64,000 bases of DNA, taken from the NCBI RefSeq assembly GCF_004138135.1, contig NZ_RYFD01000002.1:157945-221944 (forward strand). Direction: 5' to 3'. The notes below the pieces were generated by a model that saw only the letters and a program-made list of their open reading frames with translations, was not told the origin of the DNA and did no database searches. Each line of letters starts with the position of its first letter. Position 1 is the first letter of the stretch. This stretch comes from Candidatus Oscillochloris fontis. Lineage in GTDB: Bacteria; Chloroflexota; Chloroflexia; Chloroflexales; Chloroflexaceae. Positions 7,895-16,878 of the stretch are shown in pieces. Both the position numbers and the translations under genes were made by a program.

Positions 7895-9361
7895 TTATGG
7901 CCAACGCGCCTGCGTCTCGCCGGTGGTCAGATCCACGGCGTAGAGCTCGTCGACTGCCAACCAGACACTCTGGTTGCCCCATGTGACCCCACGTAGCGAA
8001 TCTCCGGCATCTTCGACACGTAGTTCTTTCTTCACCTGGCTGGTACCATTGTTCAGGTTGAGCAGTTCATAGCTGATCGCCTCTGGATCGGCTTGCTGCT
8101 CGATCAGGGCAACGCCGCTGGCGAGCAGATGTACGGCTGTGTCGCCCGAATCGTAGATCGCATCTTCGACGAGATCATCACCGAGCAAGACGCGGCTCCA
8201 ACGTTGCTGGCCACTCTGGGCATCGAGAAGCCAGAGTTCGTAACGCGAAGAACCACGAGTACGCTGGGCGAGCACCAGCAGATCGCTGCCACGCGCTGCC
8301 AGTGGGCGGAGGTTATAGTCTTCAGCCTGGGTCAGTAGGCGGGCTTGGCCTTGGCCGTCGCTGGTGTAGATGGATTGATCGCTACTCAGATAGATGTGTC
8401 CATCAGCAACGAGGGTATTCTTGACCTCAAAGTTTTGAAATGCCGGGTTGAAGGTGCGCTCTTCACCACCGAAGCTGCCCATTCCCACCCGTAACAGACA
8501 GTTGACACTATCGAGCATCCAGTAGAGCGCTTCGCTCTGCGGATCGGCCAGGATGTAGTCGTAGTAGTGCGGTTGATCCACATAGCCCTGCGATTCGTGC
8601 TGACAGGTGGGGGCAATCGTGCGCACCAGTTGGCCATCGGCGGGATTGTAGATGAAGAGACCCGCCTCGGTTTCATCTGGCTCTAGGCTATCCGGCACCC
8701 CCACCATAGCGCCCACCCGCACCAGTTGGCGCGTGGTCTGATGCAGACGCACCACCCAGAGCGGGGTGCCCTTGTTGGCATTGAGGGCTTGGAGTTGACC
8801 ATCGTCGCTCAATGCAACGACCACATCACCAAAGACCTGAAGGCAATCCTGGCAGCCATTGGAGAAGATACGGTCGGTGAGCGGCGCTTCCCAGACCTTG
8901 CTACCATCGGTGCGGCTCAAGCCAATCAGGCGCGCCTCATCGGCAACGATGATCGTCGCGGCACTGTAGGCAACCAGCCAGGAGGTACCATTCGTGCCCA
9001 TGGGCGGGCTTTCCCAACGCACCCGGCCCTCAAGCGGGCTGAAGAGGAGCAGCGTATCGCTATCGCGGTCGTAGTTGCGGCTAATCAGCAGCAACTCTGG
9101 TTCGCTCGTATCCGTATCCAGGGGAATGGGGGCGCGCCAGACCAGGCGGCGGCCAGGAGCGGCTCCGCCGACGGTGTGGAGTACAGGGGTTGGGGTGACT
9201 TCGATCAGGAGTGGGGCGGCCCGGCCTTGCATGCGGGCGATCACCTCGTTCATGCCCAGACCTAAAAAGCTGAGCATAGCGAAGGCTCCGCCCAGCACCC
9301 CGATCAGCAGCGCCACCACGGGGATGATCCAGCCCGCAGGGGGGCGACGTTCTTCTCGCAT
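7895..9361 (-). CDS. membrane-anchored PQQ-type beta-propeller protein
   Basis: 488 aa. One N-terminal membrane segment (about residues 11-35, WIIPVVALLIGVLGGAF) is followed by a large extracytoplasmic part. That part has repeated blocks of the PQQ-enzyme/BamB type, such as LIGLSRTDGSKVWEAPL and LQALNANKGTPLWVVRL (residue plus Gly-x-x-x-W pattern). No enzymatic residues can be assigned; proteins of this layout usually act as scaffolds or sensors. The start has GGGAGG upstream. It is transcribed convergently with the tRNA cluster and follows the acetyltransferase gene by 30 bp. Confidence 0.75.
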   Translation of the reverse strand: MREERRPPAGWIIPVVALLIGVLGGAFAMLSFLGLGMNEVIARMQGRAAPLLIEVTPTPVLHTVGGAAPGRRLVWRAPIPLDTDTSEPELLLISRNYDRDSDTLLLFSPLEGRVRWESPPMGTNGTSWLVAYSAATIIVADEARLIGLSRTDGSKVWEAPLTDRIFSNGCQDCLQVFGDVVVALSDDGQLQALNANKGTPLWVVRLHQTTRQLVRVGAMVGVPDSLEPDETEAGLFIYNPADGQLVRTIAPTCQHESQGYVDQPHYYDYILADPQSEALYWMLDSVNCLLRVGMGSFGGEERTFNPAFQNFEVKNTLVADGHIYLSSDQSIYTSDGQGQARLLTQAEDYNLRPLAARGSDLLVLAQRTRGSSRYELWLLDAQSGQQRWSRVLLGDDLVEDAIYDSGDTAVHLLASGVALIEQQADPEAISYELLNLNNGTSQVKKELRVEDAGDSLRGVTWGNQSVWLAVDELYAVDLTTGETQARWP

Positions 9362-9391
9362 AGACGCGACCTCCCATCCATACCGCTGCGG

Positions 9392-9970
9392 TTAGTGTGG
9401 GGGTTGGGGGGTATATTCCGTGCGCAAGCGGGCAAAGAGATGGGTATCCCGGCGGGTACCATCCACATGTATCCCATCAGATCGGAACGTCCCCTCTCGT
9501 ATCATACCCGCTTTTTGGGCAGTATGCGCACTGGCCAGATTGCGCGTGTCGCAGCGCCAGAAGAGGCGTTGCCAGGGCCATTCACTGAAGCCCCAATCGA
9601 GCAGCGCCCGCAGGGTGCGCGTCCCTAAGCCCCGGCCCGCTTCGTGAGCGGCGATCCACATGCCGATCTCGGCATTGCCATGTTCTAGCCCCTGCTTGGG
9701 CAGATGGTAGCCGGTGCCTCCGACCAACGCATCCCCGCGCCAGATGCCCAGTGTGAAGCCCTGGTTGAGATGGTACTGGCCAGCAAAACGGCGGCAGATC
9801 GCCTCCGACTCTTCCAGTGACTGGTTGGGCTTGGCCCAGATCATCCACTGGCGTAGGTGCTCATACGAGGCATTTACCGTGTGTTGCAGTGCGGCTCCAT
9901 CACCGGGGCGGTAGGCGCGTAGGGTGAAGGTGTCGTAGTGGTATTCGAGCGGCGGGATGAAGGTGTCCAT
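9392..9970 (-). CDS. GNAT N-acetyltransferase (RimJ/RimL-like)
   Basis: About 192 aa. It has the GNAT fold signatures of the RimJ/RimL/SpeG-like group: LRAYRPGD near the N-terminus, EIGMWIAAHEAGRGLGTR (the acetyl-CoA pyrophosphate loop, R-G-x-G-T) and a C-terminal NLASAHTAQKAGMIREG. The substrate is probably an amino group on a protein or small molecule but cannot be specified. I chose ATG 9970, which avoids overlap with the upstream gene; an in-frame ATG at 10024 would overlap it by 31 bp. Confidence 0.8.
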   Translation of the reverse strand: MDTFIPPLEYHYDTFTLRAYRPGDGAALQHTVNASYEHLRQWMIWAKPNQSLEESEAICRRFAGQYHLNQGFTLGIWRGDALVGGTGYHLPKQGLEHGNAEIGMWIAAHEAGRGLGTRTLRALLDWGFSEWPWQRLFWRCDTRNLASAHTAQKAGMIREGTFRSDGIHVDGTRRDTHLFARLRTEYTPQPPH

Positions 9971-9993
9971 AAGAGAACGTGTTGCTTTCAGAT

Positions 9994-10503
9994 CTACACT
10001 ACCGGATTCTTCTTGGGCTTCCATGGCTTTAACACCGAGATAAAGATGATTGAGAGCAGGGTCAACAACTGCGGGCCAACCGCATAGGACATGAGTTGGT
10101 GGTTGGTGAGAAACTGCGGGTTCTGTACGGCAAGCTGCGGATCAGTGGCTGTCAGTGCCTCCATCCCATTGAGCCACGGGCCAAGGAAGAAGGTGCCGAA
10201 GAGAATGATGGCGATGGTGAGAACCCACTTGACCGTCACCCATGCCCACTTGAAGAAGCCCCAAGGCGTGAGAGCGCTGATCAGAACACTAGTGATGAGG
10301 GTGGCAATCGCTGAAGGAATAATCACCCAGTCGTCAATGCGCTTGAGGATGCTCAGAATGGTATGGGTCTCACTACTACTACTCGGTTGGTAGCTGAAAT
10401 GGAGCAGCACCATACACAGAGCTGCGCCTACCCAAGTGGATGAGAAGAGGATGTGGAAGCCTTTGAGCCATGCACGACCTTGGGGGGTGAGTTTGGCGGC
10501 CAT
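9994..10503 (-). CDS. DUF2269-like integral membrane protein
   Basis: 169 aa with four predicted membrane helices (about residues 15-35, 60-80, 85-110 and 135-160). It has an N-terminal GFHILFSSTWVGAAL motif, like predicted membrane proteins of the DUF2269/CopD-like type. Function is unknown. It lies upstream of the acetyltransferase and is probably co-transcribed. Confidence 0.65.
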   Translation of the reverse strand: MAAKLTPQGRAWLKGFHILFSSTWVGAALCMVLLHFSYQPSSSSETHTILSILKRIDDWVIIPSAIATLITSVLISALTPWGFFKWAWVTVKWVLTIAIILFGTFFLGPWLNGMEALTATDPQLAVQNPQFLTNHQLMSYAVGPQLLTLLSIIFISVLKPWKPKKNPVV

Positions 10504-10624
10504 AAAGAGGTTTACTTTCGGTATGGGAGAGCGATGTCGGCAGCTATTGTAGCACTTGATGCTAGTCTACGGATCACCCTTGGGGTCAGGAAACCCCATC
10601 ATCGCCGGGTTCCCCGATCATCCC

Positions 10625-10692
10625 GTAGGGGCGAAGCATCGCCCACTGGTTCGGGTTCCCATGCTCCATGGCAGGCGATGCTTCGCCCCTAC
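10625..10692. repeat. family-2 inverted repeat (GTAGGGGCGAAGCATCGCC)
   Basis: GTAGGGGCGAAGCATCGCC is followed after about 30 bases by its exact complement. Copies occur at 39869, 49397 and 57558. The arms are conserved between copies and the loop differs. It lies between two divergent genes. Confidence 0.85.
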
Positions 10693-10803
10693 TTCACCCA
10701 AATCCCCTCTGCCCTTGACCGCGATTTAACACCCCCTTAGTCAACCCCGCTTACACTTGCGCCGCAGCGTGTGATGGCTTTGCCTACATGGGATGACTTC
10801 TCC

Positions 10804-11226
10804 ATGTCCTACCCCGATCAATCTTTCTCCCTGAGTGTCCTCAGCCGTAGTCCGGCTACGCTGGTTAAGGATTTTGTTGAGAGCTTGTTGCCCGCTCTGG
10901 AACCAGTGGAGGTGTTGTACAACGCCACTGGCTTGGTCATGCTGCCGATGCAGGATACGGCCAAGGGTACGACCTTCTATGTGGGTGAGGTGTTGGTGGC
11001 CTCGGCGCGGGTGCGGTTGGCGGGTGGCGAGGGCTATGCCGCCTGTCTGGGCCGTGATCTGACCCAGGCGTTGGCGCTGGCGTTGCTTGATGCGGCCTGC
11101 GCGGCGGGGTGTTGTCGTGCCGAGATTGCCGCGTTTGTGCAGGCGCAAGCAGCGGCGCTGGAGGCGGAGGATCTGGCGCTGCGGCACCAGATTGAGGCTA
11201 CTCGTGTGGAGCTAGAGACATTCTGA
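10804..11226 (+). CDS. phnG: C-P lyase complex subunit PhnG
   Basis: About 140 aa. It matches PhnG through the N-terminal LSVLSRSPATLV, the central TGLVMLPMQD and GTTFYVGEVLVA blocks, and an Ala-rich C-terminal helix. PhnG is part of the PhnGHIJ core that couples phosphonates to ribose triphosphate and breaks the C-P bond. I chose ATG 10804 because it gives the family's usual short lead; GTG 10771 and ATG 10774 in the same frame are possible. Its end overlaps phnH by one base. First gene of phnGHIJKLM. Confidence 0.9.
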   Translation: MSYPDQSFSLSVLSRSPATLVKDFVESLLPALEPVEVLYNATGLVMLPMQDTAKGTTFYVGEVLVASARVRLAGGEGYAACLGRDLTQALALALLDAACAAGCCRAEIAAFVQAQAAALEAEDLALRHQIEATRVELETF

Positions 11227-11774
11227 TGATTACTCCTCAGTTGACGGCGTTTGAGGCCCAGAGTCAGCAGACGTTCCAGGCGCTCATGTGGGCGCTGAGT
11301 TACCCGGGGCGAGCGCAGCGCATCGCCGAGGTGGGTGTGGCAGCCTTCGCGGCGGTCGGGGCGACCCTGATCGATCTGGAGACGAGTTACTACACCAACC
11401 ATGCTGGCTTGGTCCAGTTGCTGGCACATAGTGGGGCGCGGGCGTTGGGGCCGCAGCATGCCCACTACCAGTTCTACCCCGATCTGCCCAGCACGGCGCT
11501 CGATGATCTGGCGCTGGCCCCGGTCGGTACGTACCTTGACCCCGACTCTTCGGCGACGTTGGTGCTGAGTTGCCACCTGGGTGCGGGTGAACGGCTGCGC
11601 CTGAGTGGGCCGGGTATCCCCGCACCGTTCATGGTGAATCTGGGTGGCTTGCCGCCGGGGTTCTGGGAGTTGCGCACCAATGTGTGCCAGTTCCCGCTTG
11701 GGTGGGACATCTTCTTCATTGCGCACGACCAACTGATCGGTCTGCCGCGTACAACCAAGGTTGAGGTGCTTTAG
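11226..11774 (+). CDS. phnH: C-P lyase complex subunit PhnH
   Basis: 182 aa, close to the family length. Family blocks include the opening FRALMxALSxPG-like FQALMWALSYPGR and the late AHDQLIGLPRTTKVEV. PhnH is a homodimeric core subunit without its own cofactor. It overlaps phnG and phnI by one base each, so translation is probably coupled. Confidence 0.92.
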   Translation: MITPQLTAFEAQSQQTFQALMWALSYPGRAQRIAEVGVAAFAAVGATLIDLETSYYTNHAGLVQLLAHSGARALGPQHAHYQFYPDLPSTALDDLALAPVGTYLDPDSSATLVLSCHLGAGERLRLSGPGIPAPFMVNLGGLPPGFWELRTNVCQFPLGWDIFFIAHDQLIGLPRTTKVEVL

Positions 11775-12841
11775 TGGCCTATGTTGCGGCACGTGGCGGT
11801 GAAGCGGCGATCCAAGAGGCTGAGGCGCTCTTTCGCCGTCTGAATGGGACGCTTGATGCCGGTTTGGTGCAGCAGATCGAGCGCCAGTTGCCCTATCTGG
11901 TGGATCGGGTGATGAGTGAAGGCTCGCTCTATGCGCCGGAGTTGGCCGCGTTGGCCATCGCGCAGACCGGGGGTGATCTGTATGAGGCGATCTTGTTGCT
12001 GCGCGCCTACCGTTCGACGCAGCCACGGGTGGCCTATGCTGCGCCGGTTGATCCGGCAACTATGCAGACGCTGCGGCGCATCTCGGCGGCGTTTAAGGAT
12101 ATTCCCGGTGGCCAGATTCTTGGCCCGACCCTCGATTATAGCCACCGTCTCTTGCGCACGGATCTGCTTGATGGTGATGCGCAGGGAGAGGTAGCGAGCG
12201 AACAGCCCACAACCTCCGAATTGCCCGTGCTCCCCGATCTGCCCATCCCTCCCGTCACCGAATGGCTACGCCTCAACGGGCTGCTGGAGGCGCTCCCGCC
12301 TCAGCCCCCCGCCGACCCGGCGCTCCTGCCCGATGTGACTCGTGAGGCGGTGCGTTTCCCGGCGCCGCGTGCGCAACGCTTACAGTCGCTTGCCCGCGCC
12401 GATACGGGTGGAGTGCTGGCGCTTGGGTATGCCAGTATGCGCGGTTATGGCCTCATCCATCCTACGGTGAATGAGGTGCGCCTGGGCTATGCCGATGTGC
12501 TGCTCGAACATCCTATCAGTGGGGAGCGCTTTAGTGCGGGGCGGGTGCGGGTGAGTATGGCCGAGGTGGTGAGTAGCCACGGCGATACACTGGAGTTGGG
12601 CTATGCGGCCACGTTGGGGTGGAATGAGGTGAAGGTGATTGCTGGCGCGATGCTCGATCTGGAGATGGATAAGCCCAATCCGCACCCGGCGCATGACGAG
12701 GAGTTCGTGCTCTACCATACCGAGCCGGTTGAGTCGTCGGGGTTCTGTATTCACTACAAACTACCCCATTATGTCACCTTCAGCAGCAACCTGGACGCAC
12801 TGCGCCGGGCACGCGAGGCTGCGGCGGAGGATACCGAATGA
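11774..12841 (+). CDS. phnI: C-P lyase complex subunit PhnI (nucleosidase)
   Basis: 355 aa. It aligns with E. coli PhnI from the start (MAYVAARGGEAAI) through DRVMSEGSLYAPELAAL and FKDIPGGQILGPTLDYSHR to DEEFVLYHTEPVESSGF. PhnI displaces the base from ATP or GTP and attaches the phosphonate. The two histidines that hold zinc at the PhnI/PhnJ interface in E. coli (in HLKLPH) are kept here as IHYKLPH. GTG start within the phnH stop codon; 4-bp ATGA overlap with phnJ. Confidence 0.95.
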   Translation: MAYVAARGGEAAIQEAEALFRRLNGTLDAGLVQQIERQLPYLVDRVMSEGSLYAPELAALAIAQTGGDLYEAILLLRAYRSTQPRVAYAAPVDPATMQTLRRISAAFKDIPGGQILGPTLDYSHRLLRTDLLDGDAQGEVASEQPTTSELPVLPDLPIPPVTEWLRLNGLLEALPPQPPADPALLPDVTREAVRFPAPRAQRLQSLARADTGGVLALGYASMRGYGLIHPTVNEVRLGYADVLLEHPISGERFSAGRVRVSMAEVVSSHGDTLELGYAATLGWNEVKVIAGAMLDLEMDKPNPHPAHDEEFVLYHTEPVESSGFCIHYKLPHYVTFSSNLDALRRAREAAAEDTE

Positions 12842-13779
12842 GCCTCCAACAACTTGCGCATCCGCGCCATGACTATAGTTATGCCTTTTTGGATGAGTTT
12901 GCCAAGCGCGAATTGCGCCGCCGTATCCTCAAGGCCATCGCCATCCCCGGCTATCAGGTGCCATACGCCAGCCGCGAATTGCCGATGGCGCGCGGTTGGG
13001 GTACCGGCGGTCTGCAAGTGACCCTGGCCGCCGTCGGGCCGACAGACACGGTCAAGGTGATTGACCAGGGCGCGGATGACTCGGTCAATGCGGCCAACCT
13101 GCGCCGCTTTATTGCGCGTATGGCCGGCGTGCAGACCACCACCGATGTGTTGGCGGCGACGATCATCCAGAGTCGCCACCGTATCCCCGAAGAGCGGCTG
13201 CGCGAGGGGCAACTGTTGGTGTTGCAGGTGCCGGTGCCCGAACCACTGACCCATGTGGAACCGAGTGTCACCCGTGCGCGCCAGATGCATGCCGACGCCG
13301 ATTATGCGCTGATCTGGCTTGAACTGCACGAGCAGTTGGTACGTTACCGCACCTTTACCGGCGGAGCCGACTACCCGGTGGTGGTACACGGGCGCTACCT
13401 GATGGCTCCGAGTCCTATTCCGCGCTGGGATACCCCGATGCTGCACCAGGCTGCTCACCTGACCCTGCTCTCGGCGGGGCGTGAGAAGCGCTTGTATGCG
13501 GTGCCGCCCTATACCGATGTGCGCCCGATTGAGTTCGAGGATGTCCATTTTCAGGTTGAGAACCAAGCGGGCCGGGTGTGTGCGCAGACCGGCGCGATCA
13601 ACCGCTTTATGAATGAAGTCCCCCAGCCCGATGGCAGTTCGCGCTACATCCTCTCCGACACCGGCTATGCGGCAAAGCTCGTGCAGCGGGCGCAGGGTGA
13701 AGGAGTCGAGATCGGTGCGACCTACTATGACGATCAGGGCCGGTTCTACCATACGGGATTCTTGCACCATGATGACTAG
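12838..13779 (+). CDS. phnJ: PhnJ-family C-P lyase subunit lacking the Fe-S cysteine set
   Basis: 313 aa (E. coli PhnJ 281). It is strongly conserved for most of its length: AIPGYQVP with the glycyl-radical Gly38, GWGTGGLQVT, KVIDQGADDSVNA, SRHRIPE, PSPIPRWD, GREKRLYAVPPYTDV. In E. coli the next part contains CxxCx21C (the 4Fe-4S/SAM site) and a fourth Cys needed in catalysis. Here it reads RVCAQTG...RYILSDTGYA. Cys248 is kept, the second Cys is Thr251, the third is missing through a one-residue gap before Ser273, and the fourth is Ala278. Cys248 is the only cysteine in the protein. The tail carries an extra histidine-rich end (YHTGFLHHDD). It overlaps phnI, and phnK starts inside it, so the gene is embedded in an intact operon. 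Confidence 0.93.
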   Translation: MSLQQLAHPRHDYSYAFLDEFAKRELRRRILKAIAIPGYQVPYASRELPMARGWGTGGLQVTLAAVGPTDTVKVIDQGADDSVNAANLRRFIARMAGVQTTTDVLAATIIQSRHRIPEERLREGQLLVLQVPVPEPLTHVEPSVTRARQMHADADYALIWLELHEQLVRYRTFTGGADYPVVVHGRYLMAPSPIPRWDTPMLHQAAHLTLLSAGREKRLYAVPPYTDVRPIEFEDVHFQVENQAGRVCAQTGAINRFMNEVPQPDGSSRYILSDTGYAAKLVQRAQGEGVEIGATYYDDQGRFYHTGFLHHDD

Positions 13780-14575
13780 ACCGAGCCTTGATCAGCCGCG
13801 CTTGGTGCGCGATGTACCACTGCTCCAAGCGCGTGGGTTGAGCCGCCGTTATGGCGCGATTACGGCGATTGATGGGGTGGATCTGAGTGTCTACCGGGGT
13901 GAAGTGTTGGGGATCGTGGGCGAATCGGGGTCGGGCAAATCCACGGTGCTGCGGCTGCTCAACCTCGAAGAGCCAGCCGATGCAGGCACGTACTACCTCG
14001 ATCTGCCGGGCTATACCGATCAGAATCTCTTCACCATGGATCGCTACTTCCGTCGCCAAATTCAGATCCGGCATATCGGCATTGTCTACCAGAACCCCTA
14101 CCTGGGGCTGCGCATGCGCCATACCAGTAGCGGCAATGTGGCCGAGCGGCTGATCATGGCGGGCGAGCGCAACTTTGGCACGCTGCGCCATGCGGCCAAG
14201 ACCGCGCTCAGCGCCTCGGAGTTTCCGCTGGAGCGCATGGACGATCTACCGATCCGGCTCTCTGGCGGTATGCAGCAGCGCGTCCAACTGGCACGGGCGC
14301 TGGCACTGCGGCCCATGCTCCTGCTGCTCGATGAACCCACCACCGGCCTTGATGTCTCGGTACAGGCGTTGGTGCTGGATACCCTGGCGCGTATTCAGCG
14401 TGAACTCCAGATCGCTACCGTGATCGTCTCGCATGATCTGGGAGTCATCCGGGCGCTCGCCGACCGGGTGATGGTGATGCGCCATGGGCGTGTGATCGAG
14501 CATGGCCTGACCGACCAGATCCTCGAAGATCCGCAAGAGGCATACACACAGCAACTGGTTTACGCAAAACTATGA
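13769..14575 (+). CDS. phnK: C-P lyase associated ABC-type ATPase PhnK
   Basis: 268 aa. Walker A GESGSGKST, signature LSGGMQQRVQLARAL and Walker B LLLLDEPTTGLD are intact. PhnK binds the PhnGHIJ core as a dimer and is not a transporter. The first ATG is at 13769 with another at 13772; it overlaps the end of phnJ by 11 bp. The sequence resembles peptide-importer ATPases, as PhnK proteins do. It overlaps phnL by 4 bp. Confidence 0.92.
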   Translation: MMTRPSLDQPRLVRDVPLLQARGLSRRYGAITAIDGVDLSVYRGEVLGIVGESGSGKSTVLRLLNLEEPADAGTYYLDLPGYTDQNLFTMDRYFRRQIQIRHIGIVYQNPYLGLRMRHTSSGNVAERLIMAGERNFGTLRHAAKTALSASEFPLERMDDLPIRLSGGMQQRVQLARALALRPMLLLLDEPTTGLDVSVQALVLDTLARIQRELQIATVIVSHDLGVIRALADRVMVMRHGRVIEHGLTDQILEDPQEAYTQQLVYAKL

Positions 14576-15273
14576 GCATACTCGATGTTCAGGGCTTCAG
14601 CAAACAGTTCTTCGTTCACCACCTGCAACGCCAGATCCCGGCCTTTAACGAGGTTGACTTCCGGCTGCACGCGGGTGAGTTCTTACTGGTGCGTGGTGTC
14701 AATGGGGTGGGCAAATCCACCCTACTGCGCTGTCTCTACCGTTCCTACCTGCCCACAGCGGGGCGGGCGATCTACCACGCCCATGCGGGCCTGATCGATC
14801 TGGCATGCGCCGCCGATGTGGATATTGCCGCCCTGCGTCGCACCGAGATCGGCCATGTCACCCAGTTCCTGCGGGCGCGTCCGCGTGTCAGTGCGATAGA
14901 TGTGGTGATAGAGCCACTGCTCAGCCAAGGCCACAGCCGCGCCGAGGCGCACCAAATCGCCGCTGAGTGGTTGGATGCCTTCGGTCTCAAAGCGGATATT
15001 TGGGACGCCTACCCAAGCACCTTCTCTGGGGGTGAGCAGCAGAAGGTGAATCTGGTGCGCGCCTTGATCGTGCCGCGCCGTCTGTTGCTGCTCGACGAAC
15101 CCACCGCCTCACTCGATGCCAGTGCGCGGGCCGCATTGGTGGCGCGACTGGCCCAGATCAAAGCGCAGGGTGTGGCGATGATCGGTGTCTTCCACCACCC
15201 GGAGGACGTGCGCGATCTGGTTGATGGTGAACTGCACTTAACGAATGTACAGGTAGATTATGTGGCTAACTGA
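14572..15273 (+). CDS. phnL: C-P lyase associated ABC-type ATPase PhnL
   Basis: 233 aa. Walker A GVNGVGKST, signature TFSGGEQQKVNLVRAL and Walker B LLLLDEPTASLD are present; the family-specific start FSKQFFVHHLQRQIPAFN matches PhnL. In E. coli it completes the PhnK-PhnL ATPase pair that remodels the core complex. It overlaps phnK by 4 bp and phnM by 14 bp. Confidence 0.93.
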   Translation: MSILDVQGFSKQFFVHHLQRQIPAFNEVDFRLHAGEFLLVRGVNGVGKSTLLRCLYRSYLPTAGRAIYHAHAGLIDLACAADVDIAALRRTEIGHVTQFLRARPRVSAIDVVIEPLLSQGHSRAEAHQIAAEWLDAFGLKADIWDAYPSTFSGGEQQKVNLVRALIVPRRLLLLDEPTASLDASARAALVARLAQIKAQGVAMIGVFHHPEDVRDLVDGELHLTNVQVDYVAN

Positions 15274-16474
15274 TCTTCAGATCGTGCTTCCAGACGGGGT
15301 GATCGAGCGCGGTGCCCTACAGATCAATGATGGTCGGATCGCCCAGATTGTGGAGGGCGATGCGTTGCTGGATCGGGCGGGCAGTGTGGTGGATGGCAGT
15401 GGCCTCATCCTCATGCCGGGCATGATTGATATGCACGGTGATATGTTGGAGAGCGAGGTTGAACCGCGTCCGGGGGTGCATTTCCCGATAGACATGGCGG
15501 TCTTTGAGTTGGATAAGCGCCTAGCGGCAAATGGCATCACCACCGCCTACGCGGCACTCTCCTTTTGGGATGGGATGTCGGGGCGTAGCGCCAACCACCG
15601 TTCGGGTGAACACGCCCACCGCATGAGTAGCGCCGTCTACAACCTGCGCAACCAGTTGCTGATTGACCTGCGCATCCATGCCCGCTACGAGGTACCGACG
15701 CCATCGGTAGCTCCGGCGCTGGTTGATCTGCTGGATCGTGGGATGGTGCATATGGTCTCGCTGATGGATCACACCCCCGGCCAGGGTCAGTACCGCGACA
15801 TGGAGCAATATGTCTCCTTCATTGCCAAGTGGCGCAACGCCAGCCCCGCCGAGGTAGAAGCCGAAACCCACGAACGTATCCAGAACGCCAAGAACGACCC
15901 GCACATCTGGCGCACAGCGGCGGATATTGTCACCCAGGCATTGTCGAAGCACCTCCCGATTGCCTCGCACGATGACGACACCGTGCAGAAGATTGACCAG
16001 ATGGCCGACTTCTCGGTGACAATTAGCGAGTTCCCCGTCACCCTAGCGGCGGCGCAGGAGGCGCGGCGGCGCGGGATGGCGGTGGTGATGGGCGCACCCA
16101 ATATTCTGCGCGGCGGCTCACATTCGGGCAACCTGAGCGCCATCGAGGCGGTGCTGGCTGGGGTAGTGGATATGCTGGCCGCCGACTATGCGCCCGCTGC
16201 ACTGCTTCAGGCGATCTTTATTCTGGTGGACAAGGGCATCCTGCCGTTGCACGCGGCGGTCAATCTGGTGAGCCAGAACGTCGCCACAGCCCTCGGCCTG
16301 CTTGATCGCGGGCGGATCGCAGCCGGTCTGAGCGCCGATCTGATCCTGGTTGAGCCGGGGCCACGCCCACGGGTACGCGGGACGATCCGGCGCGGGGTGC
16401 CAATCTACTGGGATGCGGCAATGGCGCTGCGCACGAGCGTTCACGATTGGGGGAAACGGGTTGGGTATTCTTGA
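15260..16474 (+). CDS. phnM: alpha-D-ribose 1-methylphosphonate 5-triphosphate diphosphatase PhnM
   Basis: 404 aa, amidohydrolase fold. The metal-binding start is PGMIDMHGDMLE, followed by the family block EPRPGVHFP, a later ASHDDDT and a VVMGAPNILRGGSHSGN block. PhnM removes pyrophosphate from the ribosyl-phosphonate triphosphate before C-P cleavage. It ends the lyase operon and is followed within 10 bp by a transposon-like repeat. PhnN and the phosphodiesterase PhnP are absent from the window. Confidence 0.94.
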   Translation: MWLTDLQIVLPDGVIERGALQINDGRIAQIVEGDALLDRAGSVVDGSGLILMPGMIDMHGDMLESEVEPRPGVHFPIDMAVFELDKRLAANGITTAYAALSFWDGMSGRSANHRSGEHAHRMSSAVYNLRNQLLIDLRIHARYEVPTPSVAPALVDLLDRGMVHMVSLMDHTPGQGQYRDMEQYVSFIAKWRNASPAEVEAETHERIQNAKNDPHIWRTAADIVTQALSKHLPIASHDDDTVQKIDQMADFSVTISEFPVTLAAAQEARRRGMAVVMGAPNILRGGSHSGNLSAIEAVLAGVVDMLAADYAPAALLQAIFILVDKGILPLHAAVNLVSQNVATALGLLDRGRIAAGLSADLILVEPGPRPRVRGTIRRGVPIYWDAAMALRTSVHDWGKRVGYS

Positions 16475-16481
16475 GCGGAAC

Positions 16482-16617
16482 GTAACTGTTCACACTTCTC
16501 CTAGCTTCCAGTTTTTGACGCAAAGACGCAGAGGCGCAAAGCCTGCAACAAAACCTTTGCGTCTTTGCGCCTTTGCGTCAATCAGAAGCTTCCTTTACCC
16601 CAAGTGTGAACAGTTAC
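16482..16617. repeat. family-1 MITE-like element with perfect 8-bp duplication
   Basis: 136 bp from GTAACTGTTCACAC to GTGTGAACAGTTAC. AGCGGAAC stands on both sides (16474-16481 and 16618-16625). It lies directly after phnM and begins the 513-bp repeat-filled gap before the hexapeptide transferase. Confidence 0.9.
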
Positions 16618-16625
16618 AGCGGAAC

Positions 16626-16878
16626 CTCTGGTTGACGCAAAGACGCCAAGGCGCAAAGCCGACAACAGTAACTGTTCACAGTTCTCCTAGCATTCCGGTT
16701 TTGACGCAAAGGCGCAAAGGCGCAAAGCCGACAACAAAACCTTGGCGTCTTTGCGCCTTTGCGTCAATCAGAAGCTTCCTTTACCCCAAGTGTGAACAGT
16801 TACCGGCAACAAAACCTTTGCGTCCTTGCGCCTTTGCGTCAATACGAGATTTCTTTTACCCCAAGTGTGAATAGTTAC
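16626..16878. repeat. older family-1 copy interrupted by a younger one
   Basis: The left part (16626-16667, starting mid-core at GGTTGACGCAAAGACGCC) and the right part (16804-16878, ending GTGTGAATAGTTAC) are two halves of one element whose left end is lost. The complete copy at 16668-16803 is inserted in its central loop. Confidence 0.75.
16668..16803. repeat. family-1 MITE-like element nested in another copy
   Basis: 136 bp, the same length as the copy at 16482. Flanks are CGACAACA (16660-16667) and CGGCAACA (16804-16811), an 8-bp duplication with one mismatch. It is inserted in the loop of an older copy. Confidence 0.85.
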
